DNA from: Cryptosporangium minutisporangium
GTDB taxonomy: Bacteria; Actinomycetota; Actinomycetes; Mycobacteriales; Cryptosporangiaceae
DNA: 64,000 nucleotides
Direction: 5' to 3'
Assembly: GCF_039536245.1 (NCBI RefSeq)
Contig: NZ_BAAAYN010000029.1
Span: forward strand, 52,878 to 116,877
Below the pieces are notes generated by a model that had not been told where the DNA came from, made no database searches, and was given only the letters and a program-made list of their open reading frames with translations. This document shows positions 51,585 through 59,237 of the stretch, one piece after another; within the stretch, counting starts at the first letter, position 1, and each line of letters begins with the position of its first letter. Position numbers and translations under genes: made by a program.

Positions 51585-51779
51585 GTGAAGGTACTGGTCG
51601 ACAATCAGCGGTGCGAGGCACACGGGCAGTGCTGGATGGTGGACGAGGAGCTCTTCCCGCTCGACGACGACGGGTACAGCGCGATCCCGGCCGGCGGCTT
51701 CGACGTCCCGGCAGGGAAGGAAGACGTCGCCCGGCGCGGCGTCGACGCCTGTCCGCTGCAGGCGCTGCGGGGCGAGTAG
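51585..51779 (+). CDS. Ferredoxin, [3Fe-4S] type, without adjacent P450
   Basis: A 64-residue ferredoxin (KVLVDNQRCEAHGQC; VDACPLQALRG). The cluster cysteines Cys10, Cys16 and the C-terminal CP motif match P450-partner ferredoxins. GTG start at 51585 follows GGGGAGGAAA. No P450 or reductase gene lies next to it, so it may serve a P450 elsewhere or act as a second partner of the P450 at 29077-30273. A strong terminator follows. Confidence 0.92.
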   Translation: MKVLVDNQRCEAHGQCWMVDEELFPLDDDGYSAIPAGGFDVPAGKEDVARRGVDACPLQALRGE

Positions 51780-51788
51780 CGGCACGCG

Positions 51789-51822
51789 GAAGGGCCGGGC
51801 CACGACGGTGGCCCGGCCCTTC
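51789..51822. terminator. Strong bidirectional hairpin between ferredoxin and DUF3618 genes
   Basis: A 15-bp perfect stem, with AGGGCCGGGCCAC and GTGGCCCGGCCCT at its core and loop GACG, lies between the convergent genes. Confidence 0.82.
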
Positions 51823-51823
51823 G

Positions 51824-51857
51824 ATCCGGTTACGCGGTCGATCCGGTTACGCGGTCG
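51824..51857. repeat. 17-bp tandem duplication after the terminator
   Basis: ATCCGGTTACGCGGTCG occurs twice in direct succession (51824-51840, 51841-51857), just before the stop codon of the DUF3618 gene at 51876. Confidence 0.9.
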
Positions 51858-51875
51858 ATCCGTCCGGTCGGCCGG

Positions 51876-52604
51876 TCAGGGCTTCGCGGTCTCCTGGACC
51901 GAGCCCGCGCGGTCCTTCGCCTCGCCCTTCAGGTTCTCGGCGTGGCCGCGGGCGTCGTCCTTGACGGTCTGCGCCGCATCGGTCGCGGTCTGCTTGACCT
52001 GCTGGACGGCCTCCTGCGCGGGCTCCTTCACGTTCTCGGCGACCTCCTTGGCCTTGTCGCCGAGCGCCTGACCGGCCTGCCGCACCGGCTCCTCGGCGCG
52101 CTCGCGAAGCGCCGCGCCGGCCCGCCGCTCGGCCGGTGAGGCCGGGAGCAGGCTGGATACCAGCCAGCCGACGCCGAACGCGATCAGCCCGGCCGCGAGC
52201 GGGTTGCCCTCGGTCTGGCGACGCGCGGTCTCGGCCGTACCGGTCACCGCGGAGGACGCCGAGTCCTTCGCGCTGACCACCGCGGAGGACGCGGAGTCCT
52301 TGGCGCTGACCACGGAGTCCTTGGCGCTGGACGCCTTGTCCGCGATGCCGTGTCCGGTCTCGGCGGCCCGGTCGTGCGTACCGTGCGCCGCGTCGACCGC
52401 CTTGTCCTTCACCGTGCTGGTGACGTCGGAGGCCGTCCCCATGATTCGCTCCTTCACCGTCGTCGCCGCGTGGCCGACGCGCCCGACCTGACGCCGGGCC
52501 GCCTGCCGCGGGCTGACCTTCTCGACCAGCGCGTCGACGTCATCGCCGAGCTGCATGCGCTGCCGCATGATGTCCCGCTCTAGGCGTTCCTGTTCTGCAC
52601 CCAT
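51876..52604 (-). CDS. DUF3618 family envelope protein
   Basis: A 242-residue protein starting MGAEQERLERDIMRQRMQLG, the DUF3618 motif. A long Ala/Ser/Lys-rich amphipathic region with repeats (VVSAKDSASSA twice) follows, then one membrane helix (AAGLIAFGVGWLVSSLLPAS) and a second coiled, Lys/Glu/Ala-rich tail (AENVKEPAQEAVQQVKQTA). The repeats recall late-embryogenesis-like stress proteins. The ATG at 52604 follows AAGGAGG and lies 25 bases inside the preceding holin-like gene. It probably stabilises the envelope under stress; this is inference. Confidence 0.8.
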   Translation of the reverse strand: MGAEQERLERDIMRQRMQLGDDVDALVEKVSPRQAARRQVGRVGHAATTVKERIMGTASDVTSTVKDKAVDAAHGTHDRAAETGHGIADKASSAKDSVVSAKDSASSAVVSAKDSASSAVTGTAETARRQTEGNPLAAGLIAFGVGWLVSSLLPASPAERRAGAALRERAEEPVRQAGQALGDKAKEVAENVKEPAQEAVQQVKQTATDAAQTVKDDARGHAENLKGEAKDRAGSVQETAKP

Positions 52605-52996
52605 CGCACGTCCTCCTTCACCGTCTCGACCGTCCGCTTCGGAACCGGGTTGACCTCTTTGACCTTGCTTCGGCCGTAAGCGGCCAGAGCCGCGGCGCCG
52701 ATCGCCCAGAGCACGCCGACGATGAGCGCGGCCCATCCGATCGGGATCAGCTCGCCGAGTCCGTACATCACCGCGAGGGAGATGAACAGCAACGCCAGCC
52801 ACCCGGCCAGGCCGGCGCCGCCGAACGCGCCACCGGCCTTTCCGGCCTTGGTGACCTCTTCCTTGGTCTCTGCCTTGGCCAGCGCGATCTCCTGACGCAC
52901 CAGCGTGGTCAGGTCGTTGGCGACGTTCTTGACCAGTTCGCCGACCGAGGCGTCCGCGACGCGCGGCGGCTCGCCCGGGACCCCGGTGGCGGTCAC
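52580..52996 (-). CDS. Holin-superfamily-like (actinobacterial Holin-X / DUF1469) membrane protein
   Basis: A 138-residue protein with an N-terminal helix (VGELVKNVANDLTTLVRQEI, ALAKAETKEEV) followed by two membrane segments (LAGWLALLFISLAVMYGLGE; GWAALIVGVLWAIGAAALAA) and a basic tail. This is the phage-holin-superfamily type found in host operons with DUF3618 genes, not a prophage holin. GTG start at 52996 overlaps the upstream gene (GTGA), and its end overlaps the DUF3618 start. Confidence 0.85.
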   Translation of the reverse strand: MTATGVPGEPPRVADASVGELVKNVANDLTTLVRQEIALAKAETKEEVTKAGKAGGAFGGAGLAGWLALLFISLAVMYGLGELIPIGWAALIVGVLWAIGAAALAAYGRSKVKEVNPVPKRTVETVKEDVRWVQNRNA

Positions 52997-53889
52997 GGCC
53001 GGCCCTCCCGCGGGTCGCGGTAGGGGTCGTCGACCGGCGGAAGCGGCTCGGTCGCCGGGGCGCCGGGAGGAGCCGCCGGGTAGGCGGCGTCGCCGGGGGT
53101 GTAGGCCGGGTCGGTGCCCGGCGCGCCGGTGGAGTAGCCCGGCGCGGTCGCCGGGTACGGGTCGACCGGCGGATACGGGTCGGAAACCGGGTAGCCCGTG
53201 GGCACGGTGCCGGTCGCCGGCGGGACCTCGGCCACGCCGATCGCGGTGTCCTCGGCGTGCCGCGGCGTGACCGGAGGAACCGGCGGAACCGTCTCCGTCG
53301 TGCCGACGCCGAGGCCGGAGTAGGTGGTGTCGGAGTAGCCGGAGTAGGTGCTCCGCTCGTCCACCAGGGACGCCGAGGACGTCGATCCACCACCGGAGTC
53401 TCCACCGGAGGCCGCGGACACGCTCCGGAACACGCGTCCCGCGACCACACCGGCGGCACCGGCGAGCAGCAGGAACGTGCCCGGCCGACGACGCGCGAAC
53501 GAGCGGACGTCGTCCAGGACGGCGTCCGGGCCGCGCTCGTCGAGGTAGTCGGCGAACCGCCGGGCGTAGGTGGACGCCCGCTGGCTGAGCTCCGCGGTCA
53601 GGGCGGACTGATCGCCCGTGGAGCCGAGCTCGTCACCGGTGGTGCGCAGCACGTCGACGATCCGCCGACGCTGAGCGTCCACCTGGGTGCTCACCTCGTC
53701 GCGAGTGGTGCGAAGCAGGTCGGTGGCCTGGGCCTTGGCCTCGGCCGTTACCTGCGACGCCTGGTCGCTCGCGGTCCGGGCGACATCCGCACCGGAATCC
53801 TTGGCGTGTCGCGCGAGCGCCGCGCCTTCTTGCTGGGCCGCGCCGGCGGTCTCCTGGGCGCGTGCCGTCGTACTGGGTGTGCTAGTCAT
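52993..53889 (-). CDS. Membrane-anchored protein with coiled N-terminus and Pro/Tyr-rich C-terminus
   Basis: A 298-residue protein and first gene of the three-gene envelope operon. Residues 1-125 are helical, Ala/Gln/Asp-rich (TASDQASQVTAEAKAQATDL), a single membrane helix follows (RRPGTFLLLAGAAGVVAGRV), and the last 140 residues are disordered and rich in Pro, Tyr and Gly. I start it at the ATG at 53889; a GTG at 53907 would add six residues. The order coiled protein - holin-like - DUF3618 recurs in actinobacteria. Function unknown, probably envelope stress. Confidence 0.75.
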   Translation of the reverse strand: MTSTPSTTARAQETAGAAQQEGAALARHAKDSGADVARTASDQASQVTAEAKAQATDLLRTTRDEVSTQVDAQRRRIVDVLRTTGDELGSTGDQSALTAELSQRASTYARRFADYLDERGPDAVLDDVRSFARRRPGTFLLLAGAAGVVAGRVFRSVSAASGGDSGGGSTSSASLVDERSTYSGYSDTTYSGLGVGTTETVPPVPPVTPRHAEDTAIGVAEVPPATGTVPTGYPVSDPYPPVDPYPATAPGYSTGAPGTDPAYTPGDAAYPAAPPGAPATEPLPPVDDPYRDPREGRP

Positions 53890-53932
53890 CGCAACCCCTG
53901 GGGGCACTCGGGGATCGGGTCGATCCGCAGGG

Positions 53933-53957
53933 TGTCCCGGACACGACGGAAGAAACC
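53933..53957 (-). promoter_or_regulatory. Possible SigB/SigH-type promoter of the envelope operon
   Basis: On the minus strand GGTTT (53957-53953) and GGGACA (53938-53933) are 14 bases apart, close to the GGTTT-N14-GGGTAT pattern of actinobacterial stress sigma factors. It lies 44 bases upstream of the operon start. Confidence 0.35.
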
Positions 53958-54051
53958 TTTCCGAAGTGAAAAGGATGGTCGCGTTTAGTGATCGAATCCT
54001 CTCAGAGCGTACGTTCGGCGCGTGACGGAGCGCAATGGTGCGTTGATTCGG

Positions 54052-54558
54052 TCAGTTCGTGAGCCAGAGCGTCAGGTTGAGGGCCGCGGCGTAGCCCACC
54101 CAGAGCAGATACGGAACCAGCAACGCACCGGCGGGCCGGCTGAGTCGCGCGAACAGCACCGCGTTCGCCAGGATCACCGCCCACAGCACCGTGATCTCGG
54201 CGAACGCCGCGCCGGGCTGCTCGCCGACGAAGAACAGCCACGTCCAGGCGGCGTTGAGCACCAGTTGACCGGCGTAGAGGCCGAACGCGACCGGCGCGGC
54301 ACGGAATCCGCCGCGTCGCCAGGCGAGCCAGCCGGCGATTCCGATCAGCGTGTAGAGCACCGTCCATACCGGCCCGAACAGCCCGCTCGGCGGCGCCCAC
54401 GCCGGTCGGTCCAATCCGTTGTAGTAGCTGCCCGCGTCGACGCTCGCCAGACCGCCCACCGCGGCGGCGGCGAACGCCGCGGCGAGGAAGCCCGCCAGTG
54501 CCAGCCAGGTGACGTACCCGTGGTGGTCGCGGGTCCGGAACAACTCCTGCGATGCCAT
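54052..54558 (-). CDS. tspO: TspO/MBR family tryptophan-rich sensory protein
   Basis: Five-helix membrane protein of 168 residues. The family signatures are present: YYNGLDRPAWAPPSGLFGPV and WTVLYTLIGIAGWLAW, AAWTWLFFVGEQPG and PYLLWVGYAAALNLTLW. TspO proteins bind porphyrins and other tetrapyrroles and affect stress signalling. I use the ATG at 54558 (MASQELFRTR). It is divergent from the AldO-like oxidase gene. Confidence 0.93.
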   Translation of the reverse strand: MASQELFRTRDHHGYVTWLALAGFLAAAFAAAAVGGLASVDAGSYYNGLDRPAWAPPSGLFGPVWTVLYTLIGIAGWLAWRRGGFRAAPVAFGLYAGQLVLNAAWTWLFFVGEQPGAAFAEITVLWAVILANAVLFARLSRPAGALLVPYLLWVGYAAALNLTLWLTN

Positions 54559-54703
54559 TTCCGACCTTTCCGACGAAGTCTCGGGTCCGATTTCACTGTC
54601 GGTGAGGTCGGCGCACGCGGCAACTCGGACCCGCGCGCCCGCGGCGCCCGGGACCGCTCCGGGGCACGTCGGGACCGGTCGCGCGGCATGGAAGGCTAGC
54701 GCC

Positions 54704-55984
54704 ATGGCCACCGTGTTTCCTGCGCAACCCCTCACCAACTGGGCCGGCAACATCGAGTTCTCCACCCGGACGCTGCACCGCCCGACCAGCGTCGACGAGG
54801 TGCAGGAGCTGGTCGCAGCCGGCGACCGCCTCCGGGTCCTGGGCACCGGGCATTCGTTCAGCACGGTCGCGGACAGCACCGGAGCGCTGCTCACCGTCGC
54901 CGATCTGCCGCGCCGGATCGAGATCGACCCGGACCGTCGCGCGGTGACGGTCAGCGCCGGGACCCGGTTCGGCGAGCTCACCCAGGAGCTCGACCAGGCC
55001 GGCTGGGCGCTGCACAACTTGGGTTCGCTGCCGCACATCAGCGTCGGCGGTGCGGTGGCCACCGGCACGCACGGCTCCGGCGTCACCAACGGCACGCTGG
55101 CCTCCGCGGTCAACGCGCTCGAGCTCGTGACGCCGTCGGGCGAGCTGGTCCGCCTCGCCCGCGGCGACGAGGGCTTCGACGGGTCGGTCGTCGCGCTCGG
55201 CTCGATCGGCGTGGTGACCGCGCTCGGCCTCGACCTGCAGCCGAGCTACGAGGTCGAGCAGCGGGTCTACGACCGGATGTGGCTGTCCGCACTCCGGGTC
55301 AATCTGCGCGAGGTGCTCGCGTCCGCGTACAGCGTCAGCATCTTCCTCACCTGGCGGCGGGCCTTCGCCGACCAGGTGTGGGTCAAGCACCGCACCGACG
55401 CCGGTCCGTGGCCGCACGGCCGGGACTGGCTGGGCGCAACGCTGGCGCCGAGTCAGCGCAATCCGGTGCCCGGCCAAGATCCCGGGTACGCGACCCAGCA
55501 GGGCGGCGTCCCCGGGCCGTGGAACGCGCGGTTGCCGCACTTCCGGCTGGAGTTCACGCCGAGCGCCGGGGACGAGCTGCAGACCGAGTACCTGCTCCCG
55601 ATCGAGAACGCGGTGCCCGCGCTGGACGTGCTGACCGGGCTCGCGGACCGGCTCGGGCCGGTGCTCCACGTCAGCGAGATCCGGACGGTCGCGGCCGACG
55701 AGCTGTGGCTCTCGGAGGCGTATCAGCAGGACAGCATCGCGCTGCACTTCACCTGGCACCCCGACCCGGCCGCCGTCGCCCCGGTCGTCCGCGCGCTGGA
55801 GGAGGGCCTGGCGCCGCTGGGCGCGCGTCCGCACTGGGGGAAGGTGTTCGGTATGGAGCCGGCCGCGGTGGCCGCCCGGTATCCGCGCTTCGCCGACGCC
55901 CAGCGGTTGATCCGTGGGTACGACCCGGAGGGGAAGTTCCGCAACGTGTTCACCGAGCGCTACCTGTTCGGGGTCGACGACTGA
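54704..55984 (+). CDS. aldO: FAD-dependent alditol oxidase (AldO-like)
   Basis: A 426-residue FAD enzyme of the VAO type, very similar in pattern to Streptomyces coelicolor AldO. FAD-binding elements are RVLGTGHSFS (the His is the expected covalent flavin site) and SLPHISVGGAVATGTHGSGV. The polyol-oxidising site is kept: EIRTVAADELW and HWGKVFGMEP supply the Glu, Arg and Lys used by AldO. It should oxidise xylitol, sorbitol or related polyols at C1 with oxygen, giving H2O2. ATG at 54704; the longer open frame upstream is antisense to tspO. Confidence 0.9.
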   Translation: MATVFPAQPLTNWAGNIEFSTRTLHRPTSVDEVQELVAAGDRLRVLGTGHSFSTVADSTGALLTVADLPRRIEIDPDRRAVTVSAGTRFGELTQELDQAGWALHNLGSLPHISVGGAVATGTHGSGVTNGTLASAVNALELVTPSGELVRLARGDEGFDGSVVALGSIGVVTALGLDLQPSYEVEQRVYDRMWLSALRVNLREVLASAYSVSIFLTWRRAFADQVWVKHRTDAGPWPHGRDWLGATLAPSQRNPVPGQDPGYATQQGGVPGPWNARLPHFRLEFTPSAGDELQTEYLLPIENAVPALDVLTGLADRLGPVLHVSEIRTVAADELWLSEAYQQDSIALHFTWHPDPAAVAPVVRALEEGLAPLGARPHWGKVFGMEPAAVAARYPRFADAQRLIRGYDPEGKFRNVFTERYLFGVDD

Positions 55985-56075
55985 CGGCTCGGCCCGTCGG
56001 CGGCCCCGCTCGTTACAGTGGGTCGTCTACCTGCAGTAGATAGCGGTTCGATACCCGGAGACGGAGCGACACGGC

Positions 56076-56654
56076 GTGGCGGAGAAAAAGGCGGCGAGCC
56101 CGGGGCGCGGGCGGCTGATGCTGGTCGTGCTGCTCGCGGTGGGGTTGTTCGCGGCCGTCGGATCGCTGGCCGCGGCGTACGTCGGCCGCGACGAGCCGGC
56201 CCCGCGCCCGGCCGCCTCCTCGTCGGTGTCGGCGACGCCGAGGGCGTCGCCGATGACCGAGGAGGAAGCCCGCGCCGAGTACTACCGGCAGAATCCCCGG
56301 GCGACCGGCTGGTGGCAGTGGGTGCTGATCGGCGGGCTGCTCGCGCTGCTCGCCGTGGTCGGGATCCTGCTCCTCACCCGGCCCGACCCGCATTCATCGC
56401 CGGCCCGGGAGGGCTCTCGCGCGGATTCACGCCAAACCGGCCTCCACGGAGCCCGTGGAGCCCGATTCGGCGTCAATCCGCGTCGGCGTCGCCGGCGGGT
56501 CAGGGGGCACCGGGGTTGTCGGCGGGTTTCGGCGCGTAGTCGTCCCAGTTGGGCATCGGGGTGCCCGCGACACTCGCGGCGAGACGGTCGAGGTACCAGC
56601 GCCAGCCTGCCTCGACGTCGGTGGCGTCGACCCCGGCCGCGAGCCGCTGTGTGA
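56076..56654 (+). CDS. Small two-helix membrane protein with run-on C-terminus
   Basis: The first about 105 residues look like a real protein: a basic start, a membrane helix (LMLVVLLAVGLFAAVGSLAA), a Pro/Ser/Glu-rich extracytoplasmic loop and a second helix (WVLIGGLLALLAVVGILLLT). After that the frame becomes Arg-rich, passes through a hairpin at 56442-56460 and runs 155 bases antisense into the SRPBCC gene, ending at 56654. The tail is probably not ancestral; a lost stop codon or a frameshift near 56400-56440 would explain it. GTG start at 56076. Function unknown. Confidence 0.55.
   Translation: MAEKKAASPGRGRLMLVVLLAVGLFAAVGSLAAAYVGRDEPAPRPAASSSVSATPRASPMTEEEARAEYYRQNPRATGWWQWVLIGGLLALLAVVGILLLTRPDPHSSPAREGSRADSRQTGLHGARGARFGVNPRRRRRRVRGHRGCRRVSARSRPSWASGCPRHSRRDGRGTSASLPRRRWRRPRPRAAV
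56442..56460. terminator. Hairpin between convergent genes
   Basis: CTCCACGG and CCGTGGAG are perfect 8-bp arms around AGC. It lies 40 bases beyond the stop of the SRPBCC gene and inside the run-on tail of the opposing membrane-protein frame. Confidence 0.6.
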
Positions 56655-57009
56655 ACTCCAGCGTCGTGCCGCCCGCGTGCTCGGCGAGCGTGACCGCGAT
56701 GTGCCAGCTACCACCGCCGTCGGCCGGGAAATCGACGACCAGCCGGGTCGGCGGGGAGCAGTCCAGGATCGACACGGTCACCGGCTCGGCGACCTCGCCC
56801 CCGGCGTCCACCTCGCCGGTGACCGTGAACTCGACCGTGCCCCCGGTGCCTCCCTCGCCGGTGAAGCTGCCGATCCACCGTGCCAGTCGGTGTGATTCGG
56901 TCAGCGCCGCCCAGACGTCCTCGACCCGATCCGGGAACGTGCGGTGCAGGACCACCAGCTCCGTCCCGTCGTTTCGTTGGCGCACTTCACCCTGCGGACC
57001 GGTCACCAT
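56500..57009 (-). CDS. SRPBCC / AHSA1-type (START-like) domain protein
   Basis: A 169-residue protein of the AHSA1-like SRPBCC group: VVLHRTFPDRVEDVWAALTE, LARWIGSFTGEG, TRLVVDFPADGGGSWHIAVT and the C-terminal WRWYLDRLAASVAG. These proteins form a hydrophobic cavity for small ligands. It overlaps the end of the ArsR gene by 23 bases, a common pairing in which the ArsR protein regulates the SRPBCC gene. No ligand can be named. Confidence 0.88.
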   Translation of the reverse strand: MVTGPQGEVRQRNDGTELVVLHRTFPDRVEDVWAALTESHRLARWIGSFTGEGGTGGTVEFTVTGEVDAGGEVAEPVTVSILDCSPPTRLVVDFPADGGGSWHIAVTLAEHAGGTTLEFTQRLAAGVDATDVEAGWRWYLDRLAASVAGTPMPNWDDYAPKPADNPGAP

Positions 57010-57361
57010 GTGCCGTCCCCTCTCGGTTGTCGGTTCTCGTGCGGCGTGCCCGACGGAGTTCCGTCTCCAGTGCGTCCAGCCGGGACGCCGGCCCCGGCGC
57101 GGTGCGTGGGATCCCGCCCAGGTGTTGCAGCCAGGCGTCGACCTCGGCGAGCGGACCCGGGCGCAGCCGGTACACCCGCTCTTGGCCGCGGACCTCCGCC
57201 TCCGCCAACCCGGCCTCGCGCAGGACCCGGAGGTGGCGGCTGACCGCCGGCCGGCTCACCGGGAACCGGGCCGCGATCGCGCCGACGGTCGCCTCCCCGG
57301 CGCAGAGCACGGTGAGGATCTCCCGGCGTACCGGGTCGGCGAGGGCCTCCCACACGGACAC
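56987..57361 (-). CDS. ArsR-family winged-helix regulator
   Basis: A 124-residue regulator: LADPVRREILTVLCAGEATV, GAIAARFPVSRPAVSRHLRV, LREAGLAEAEVRGQERVYRL. It lacks the metal-binding CxC motif of arsenic sensors and belongs to the SRPBCC-linked group. GTG start at 57361. The AT-rich palindromic region just upstream probably contains its own operator. The C-terminal 35 residues are charged and disordered. Confidence 0.9.
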   Translation of the reverse strand: MSVWEALADPVRREILTVLCAGEATVGAIAARFPVSRPAVSRHLRVLREAGLAEAEVRGQERVYRLRPGPLAEVDAWLQHLGGIPRTAPGPASRLDALETELRRARRTRTDNREGTAHGDRSAG

Positions 57362-57368
57362 AGCTGAA

Positions 57369-57404
57369 GCGTAACGTATCTCTTATATAAAGGCGATGTT
57401 ACGC
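57369..57404. promoter_or_regulatory. AT-rich divergent promoter with inverted repeat
   Basis: GCGTAAC (57369-57375) and GTTACGC (57398-57404) flank a 22-base core with TTATATAA (57383-57390), rare in this GC-rich DNA. The core can serve as -10 element on either strand for arsR and the topoisomerase gene. An ArsR operator is likely. Confidence 0.55.
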
Positions 57405-57440
57405 GTACTAGCCGCGGGAAATTCGGGTATCCGGGCCCGC

Positions 57441-58538
57441 ATGACAGTGAATTCTTTTCAACCCCCGGCCTCCGCGAAGGCGAAGCGAACTCAGCGGACG
57501 CCGGTCGAAAAGAACTCAGTGCGGCTACGACGCAGCGATCTCTCCCGGCCCGGCTACACGCGCCGGCGCTCCGGCAAGGGCTTCCGCTACTTCGACACCG
57601 ACGGCTCCTCGCTGCGCGACCCGGAGGCGATCGCGCGGATCAAGGCGCTCGCGATCCCCCCGGCCTGGCGGGACGTCTGGATCGCCCCGTATCCGAACGG
57701 CCACATCCAGGCCGTCGGCACCGACGACGCCGGCCGCAGGCAGTACCGGTACCACGACGTGTGGCGGGAGAAGCGGGACGCCGAGAAGCACGACCGCGTC
57801 CTGGAGGTGGCCCGGCGGCTCCCGAAGCTGCGGAAGACCGTCGCCCGGCACCTCGAGCACCGGGCGCTGGACCGGGAGCGGGTGCTCGCGGCCGGCGTCC
57901 GGCTGCTCGAACTCGGACTGTTCCGGATCGGCGGTGAGGTCTACACGGAGGAGAACGGTAGTTTTGGGCTGGCCACGATCCGGAAGAAGCACGTCTCGCT
58001 GCACCGGGGCGCGATCCTGTTCTGCTACCCGGCCAAGAGCGGGATCCAGCGCACGATCGAGGTCCGCGACGACGCGGTCCGGAACGTGGTGCTCGCGCTG
58101 CGCAGGCACCAGGACGACGAGGACGACCTGCTCGCCTACCGCAGCGGTGGGCGGTGGTACGACGTCAAGAGCTCGGACATCAACGATTACCTGCGCGACA
58201 ACGCCGGGGTGACGATCACCGCGAAGGACTTCCGCACCTGGCACGCCACCGTGCTGATGGCGGTCGAACTGGCGCTGGCCGGCGACCCACCGGACGCCCA
58301 GCGGGCGCGCGAGAAGGTGGTGCGGGCCGCGCTGGAGGACGTCGCCGAGTACCTCGGCAACACGCCTGCGGTCGCCAAGGCGTCCTACGTCGACCCGCGC
58401 ATCGTCACCGCGTACGAGCACGGACGCTCGATCCGGTCGACGCTCGACCGGCTCGGGAAGGGCGACGCGAACGCGCTGACCGCCCAGCCCGCAGTGGAGT
58501 CCGCGGTGCTGCGGCTGCTCACCACGGACGCGAAATAG
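57441..58538 (+). CDS. DNA topoisomerase IB
   Basis: Poxvirus-like type IB topoisomerase of 365 residues that relaxes DNA by a tyrosine-linked nick. Recognisable are the N-terminal VRLRRSDLSRPGYTRRRSGK, the AIPPAWRDVWIAPYPNGHIQ region, the catalytic core GLATIRKKHVSL and TAKDFRTWHATVL, and the active-site Tyr in KASYVDPRIVTAYEHG. The start is uncertain: ATG at 57441 is used; ATG at 57396 sits where a leaderless transcript from TATAAA could begin, and GTG at 57519 starts the conserved sequence directly. Confidence 0.9.
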   Translation: MTVNSFQPPASAKAKRTQRTPVEKNSVRLRRSDLSRPGYTRRRSGKGFRYFDTDGSSLRDPEAIARIKALAIPPAWRDVWIAPYPNGHIQAVGTDDAGRRQYRYHDVWREKRDAEKHDRVLEVARRLPKLRKTVARHLEHRALDRERVLAAGVRLLELGLFRIGGEVYTEENGSFGLATIRKKHVSLHRGAILFCYPAKSGIQRTIEVRDDAVRNVVLALRRHQDDEDDLLAYRSGGRWYDVKSSDINDYLRDNAGVTITAKDFRTWHATVLMAVELALAGDPPDAQRAREKVVRAALEDVAEYLGNTPAVAKASYVDPRIVTAYEHGRSIRSTLDRLGKGDANALTAQPAVESAVLRLLTTDAK

Positions 58539-58547
58539 AGTGACGGC

Positions 58548-59237
58548 GTGGATGCCGAGGACTTGCCCCCGGAGCGGGTGCTGCCGCTGGTCGTCCGGGT
58601 GGAGCGCACCGAGCCGCCGACCCGCACCGACGCGCTGGAGGCGGCCGCACGGGCCGTGCTGCTGATGGTGACGACCGACGAGCCGGAGTGGCGGGCCGCG
58701 GTCGAGGCCTGGCGGGGCAACCGGATCCGGAAGGTCGTCCGGCGGGCCCGCGGCGCGGAGTGGCGGCGCGCCACGGAGCTGCCCGGCCTGACCGTGACCT
58801 CCGGCTCGGCCCAGGTGCGGGTCTACCCGCCGGTCCTGCTCGACGCGTGGCCGCGGGACCTGGCGCGGCTCCAGGTGAGCGGCATCGAGCTGGACGATCC
58901 GGCGATCCCGGAGCCGCCACCGGGGACGCCGTTGGTGCTGCTCGCGCCGGACGTGCGGATGAGCGCGGGCAAGGCGATGGCCCAGGCCGGGCACGCGGCG
59001 CAGCTGGGCCTGTGGTCGCTGGACCCGGCCGTCGCCGCGGACTGGGCGGCGGGCGGCTTCCCGCTCGCGGTGCGGGTGGCGTCCCGCGGACAGTGGGACG
59101 CGGCGGTGCGGGCCGGCGGCCCCGTGGTGCACGACGCGGGCTTCACCGAGGTCACCCCGGGCAGCGCGACCGCGACGTTCGCGTGGCCCCAGAAATCTGG
59201 GGCGTCATCGACGTATCGGCGTCCGATACGTCGATAA
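58548..59237 (+). CDS. Peptidyl-tRNA hydrolase, PTH2-type domain protein
   Basis: A 229-residue protein. The C-terminal half is a PTH2 domain (LVLLAPDVRMSAGKAMAQAG, HAAQLGLWSLD, AVRVASRGQWDAAVRAGGP) that hydrolyses peptidyl-tRNA to recycle stalled tRNAs; the N-terminal 115 residues are an actinobacterial extension (RVLPLVVRVERTEPPTRTDA). The last 16 residues (GASSTYRRPIRR) are encoded by one arm of a 74-bp palindrome and look like a read-in tail. GTG start at 58548, ten bases after the topoisomerase gene. Confidence 0.85.
   Translation: MDAEDLPPERVLPLVVRVERTEPPTRTDALEAAARAVLLMVTTDEPEWRAAVEAWRGNRIRKVVRRARGAEWRRATELPGLTVTSGSAQVRVYPPVLLDAWPRDLARLQVSGIELDDPAIPEPPPGTPLVLLAPDVRMSAGKAMAQAGHAAQLGLWSLDPAVAADWAAGGFPLAVRVASRGQWDAAVRAGGPVVHDAGFTEVTPGSATATFAWPQKSGASSTYRRPIRR

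Noticed and set aside
52580..52996. Prophage holin
   Set aside because: The gene sits in a host-type operon with DUF3618, has host codon usage, and there are no other phage genes nearby.
56040..56060. tRNA T-loop-like sequence GGTTCGATACC
   Set aside because: The flanking bases do not form a T-stem and no acceptor or anticodon arm can be drawn; no tRNA gene is present.
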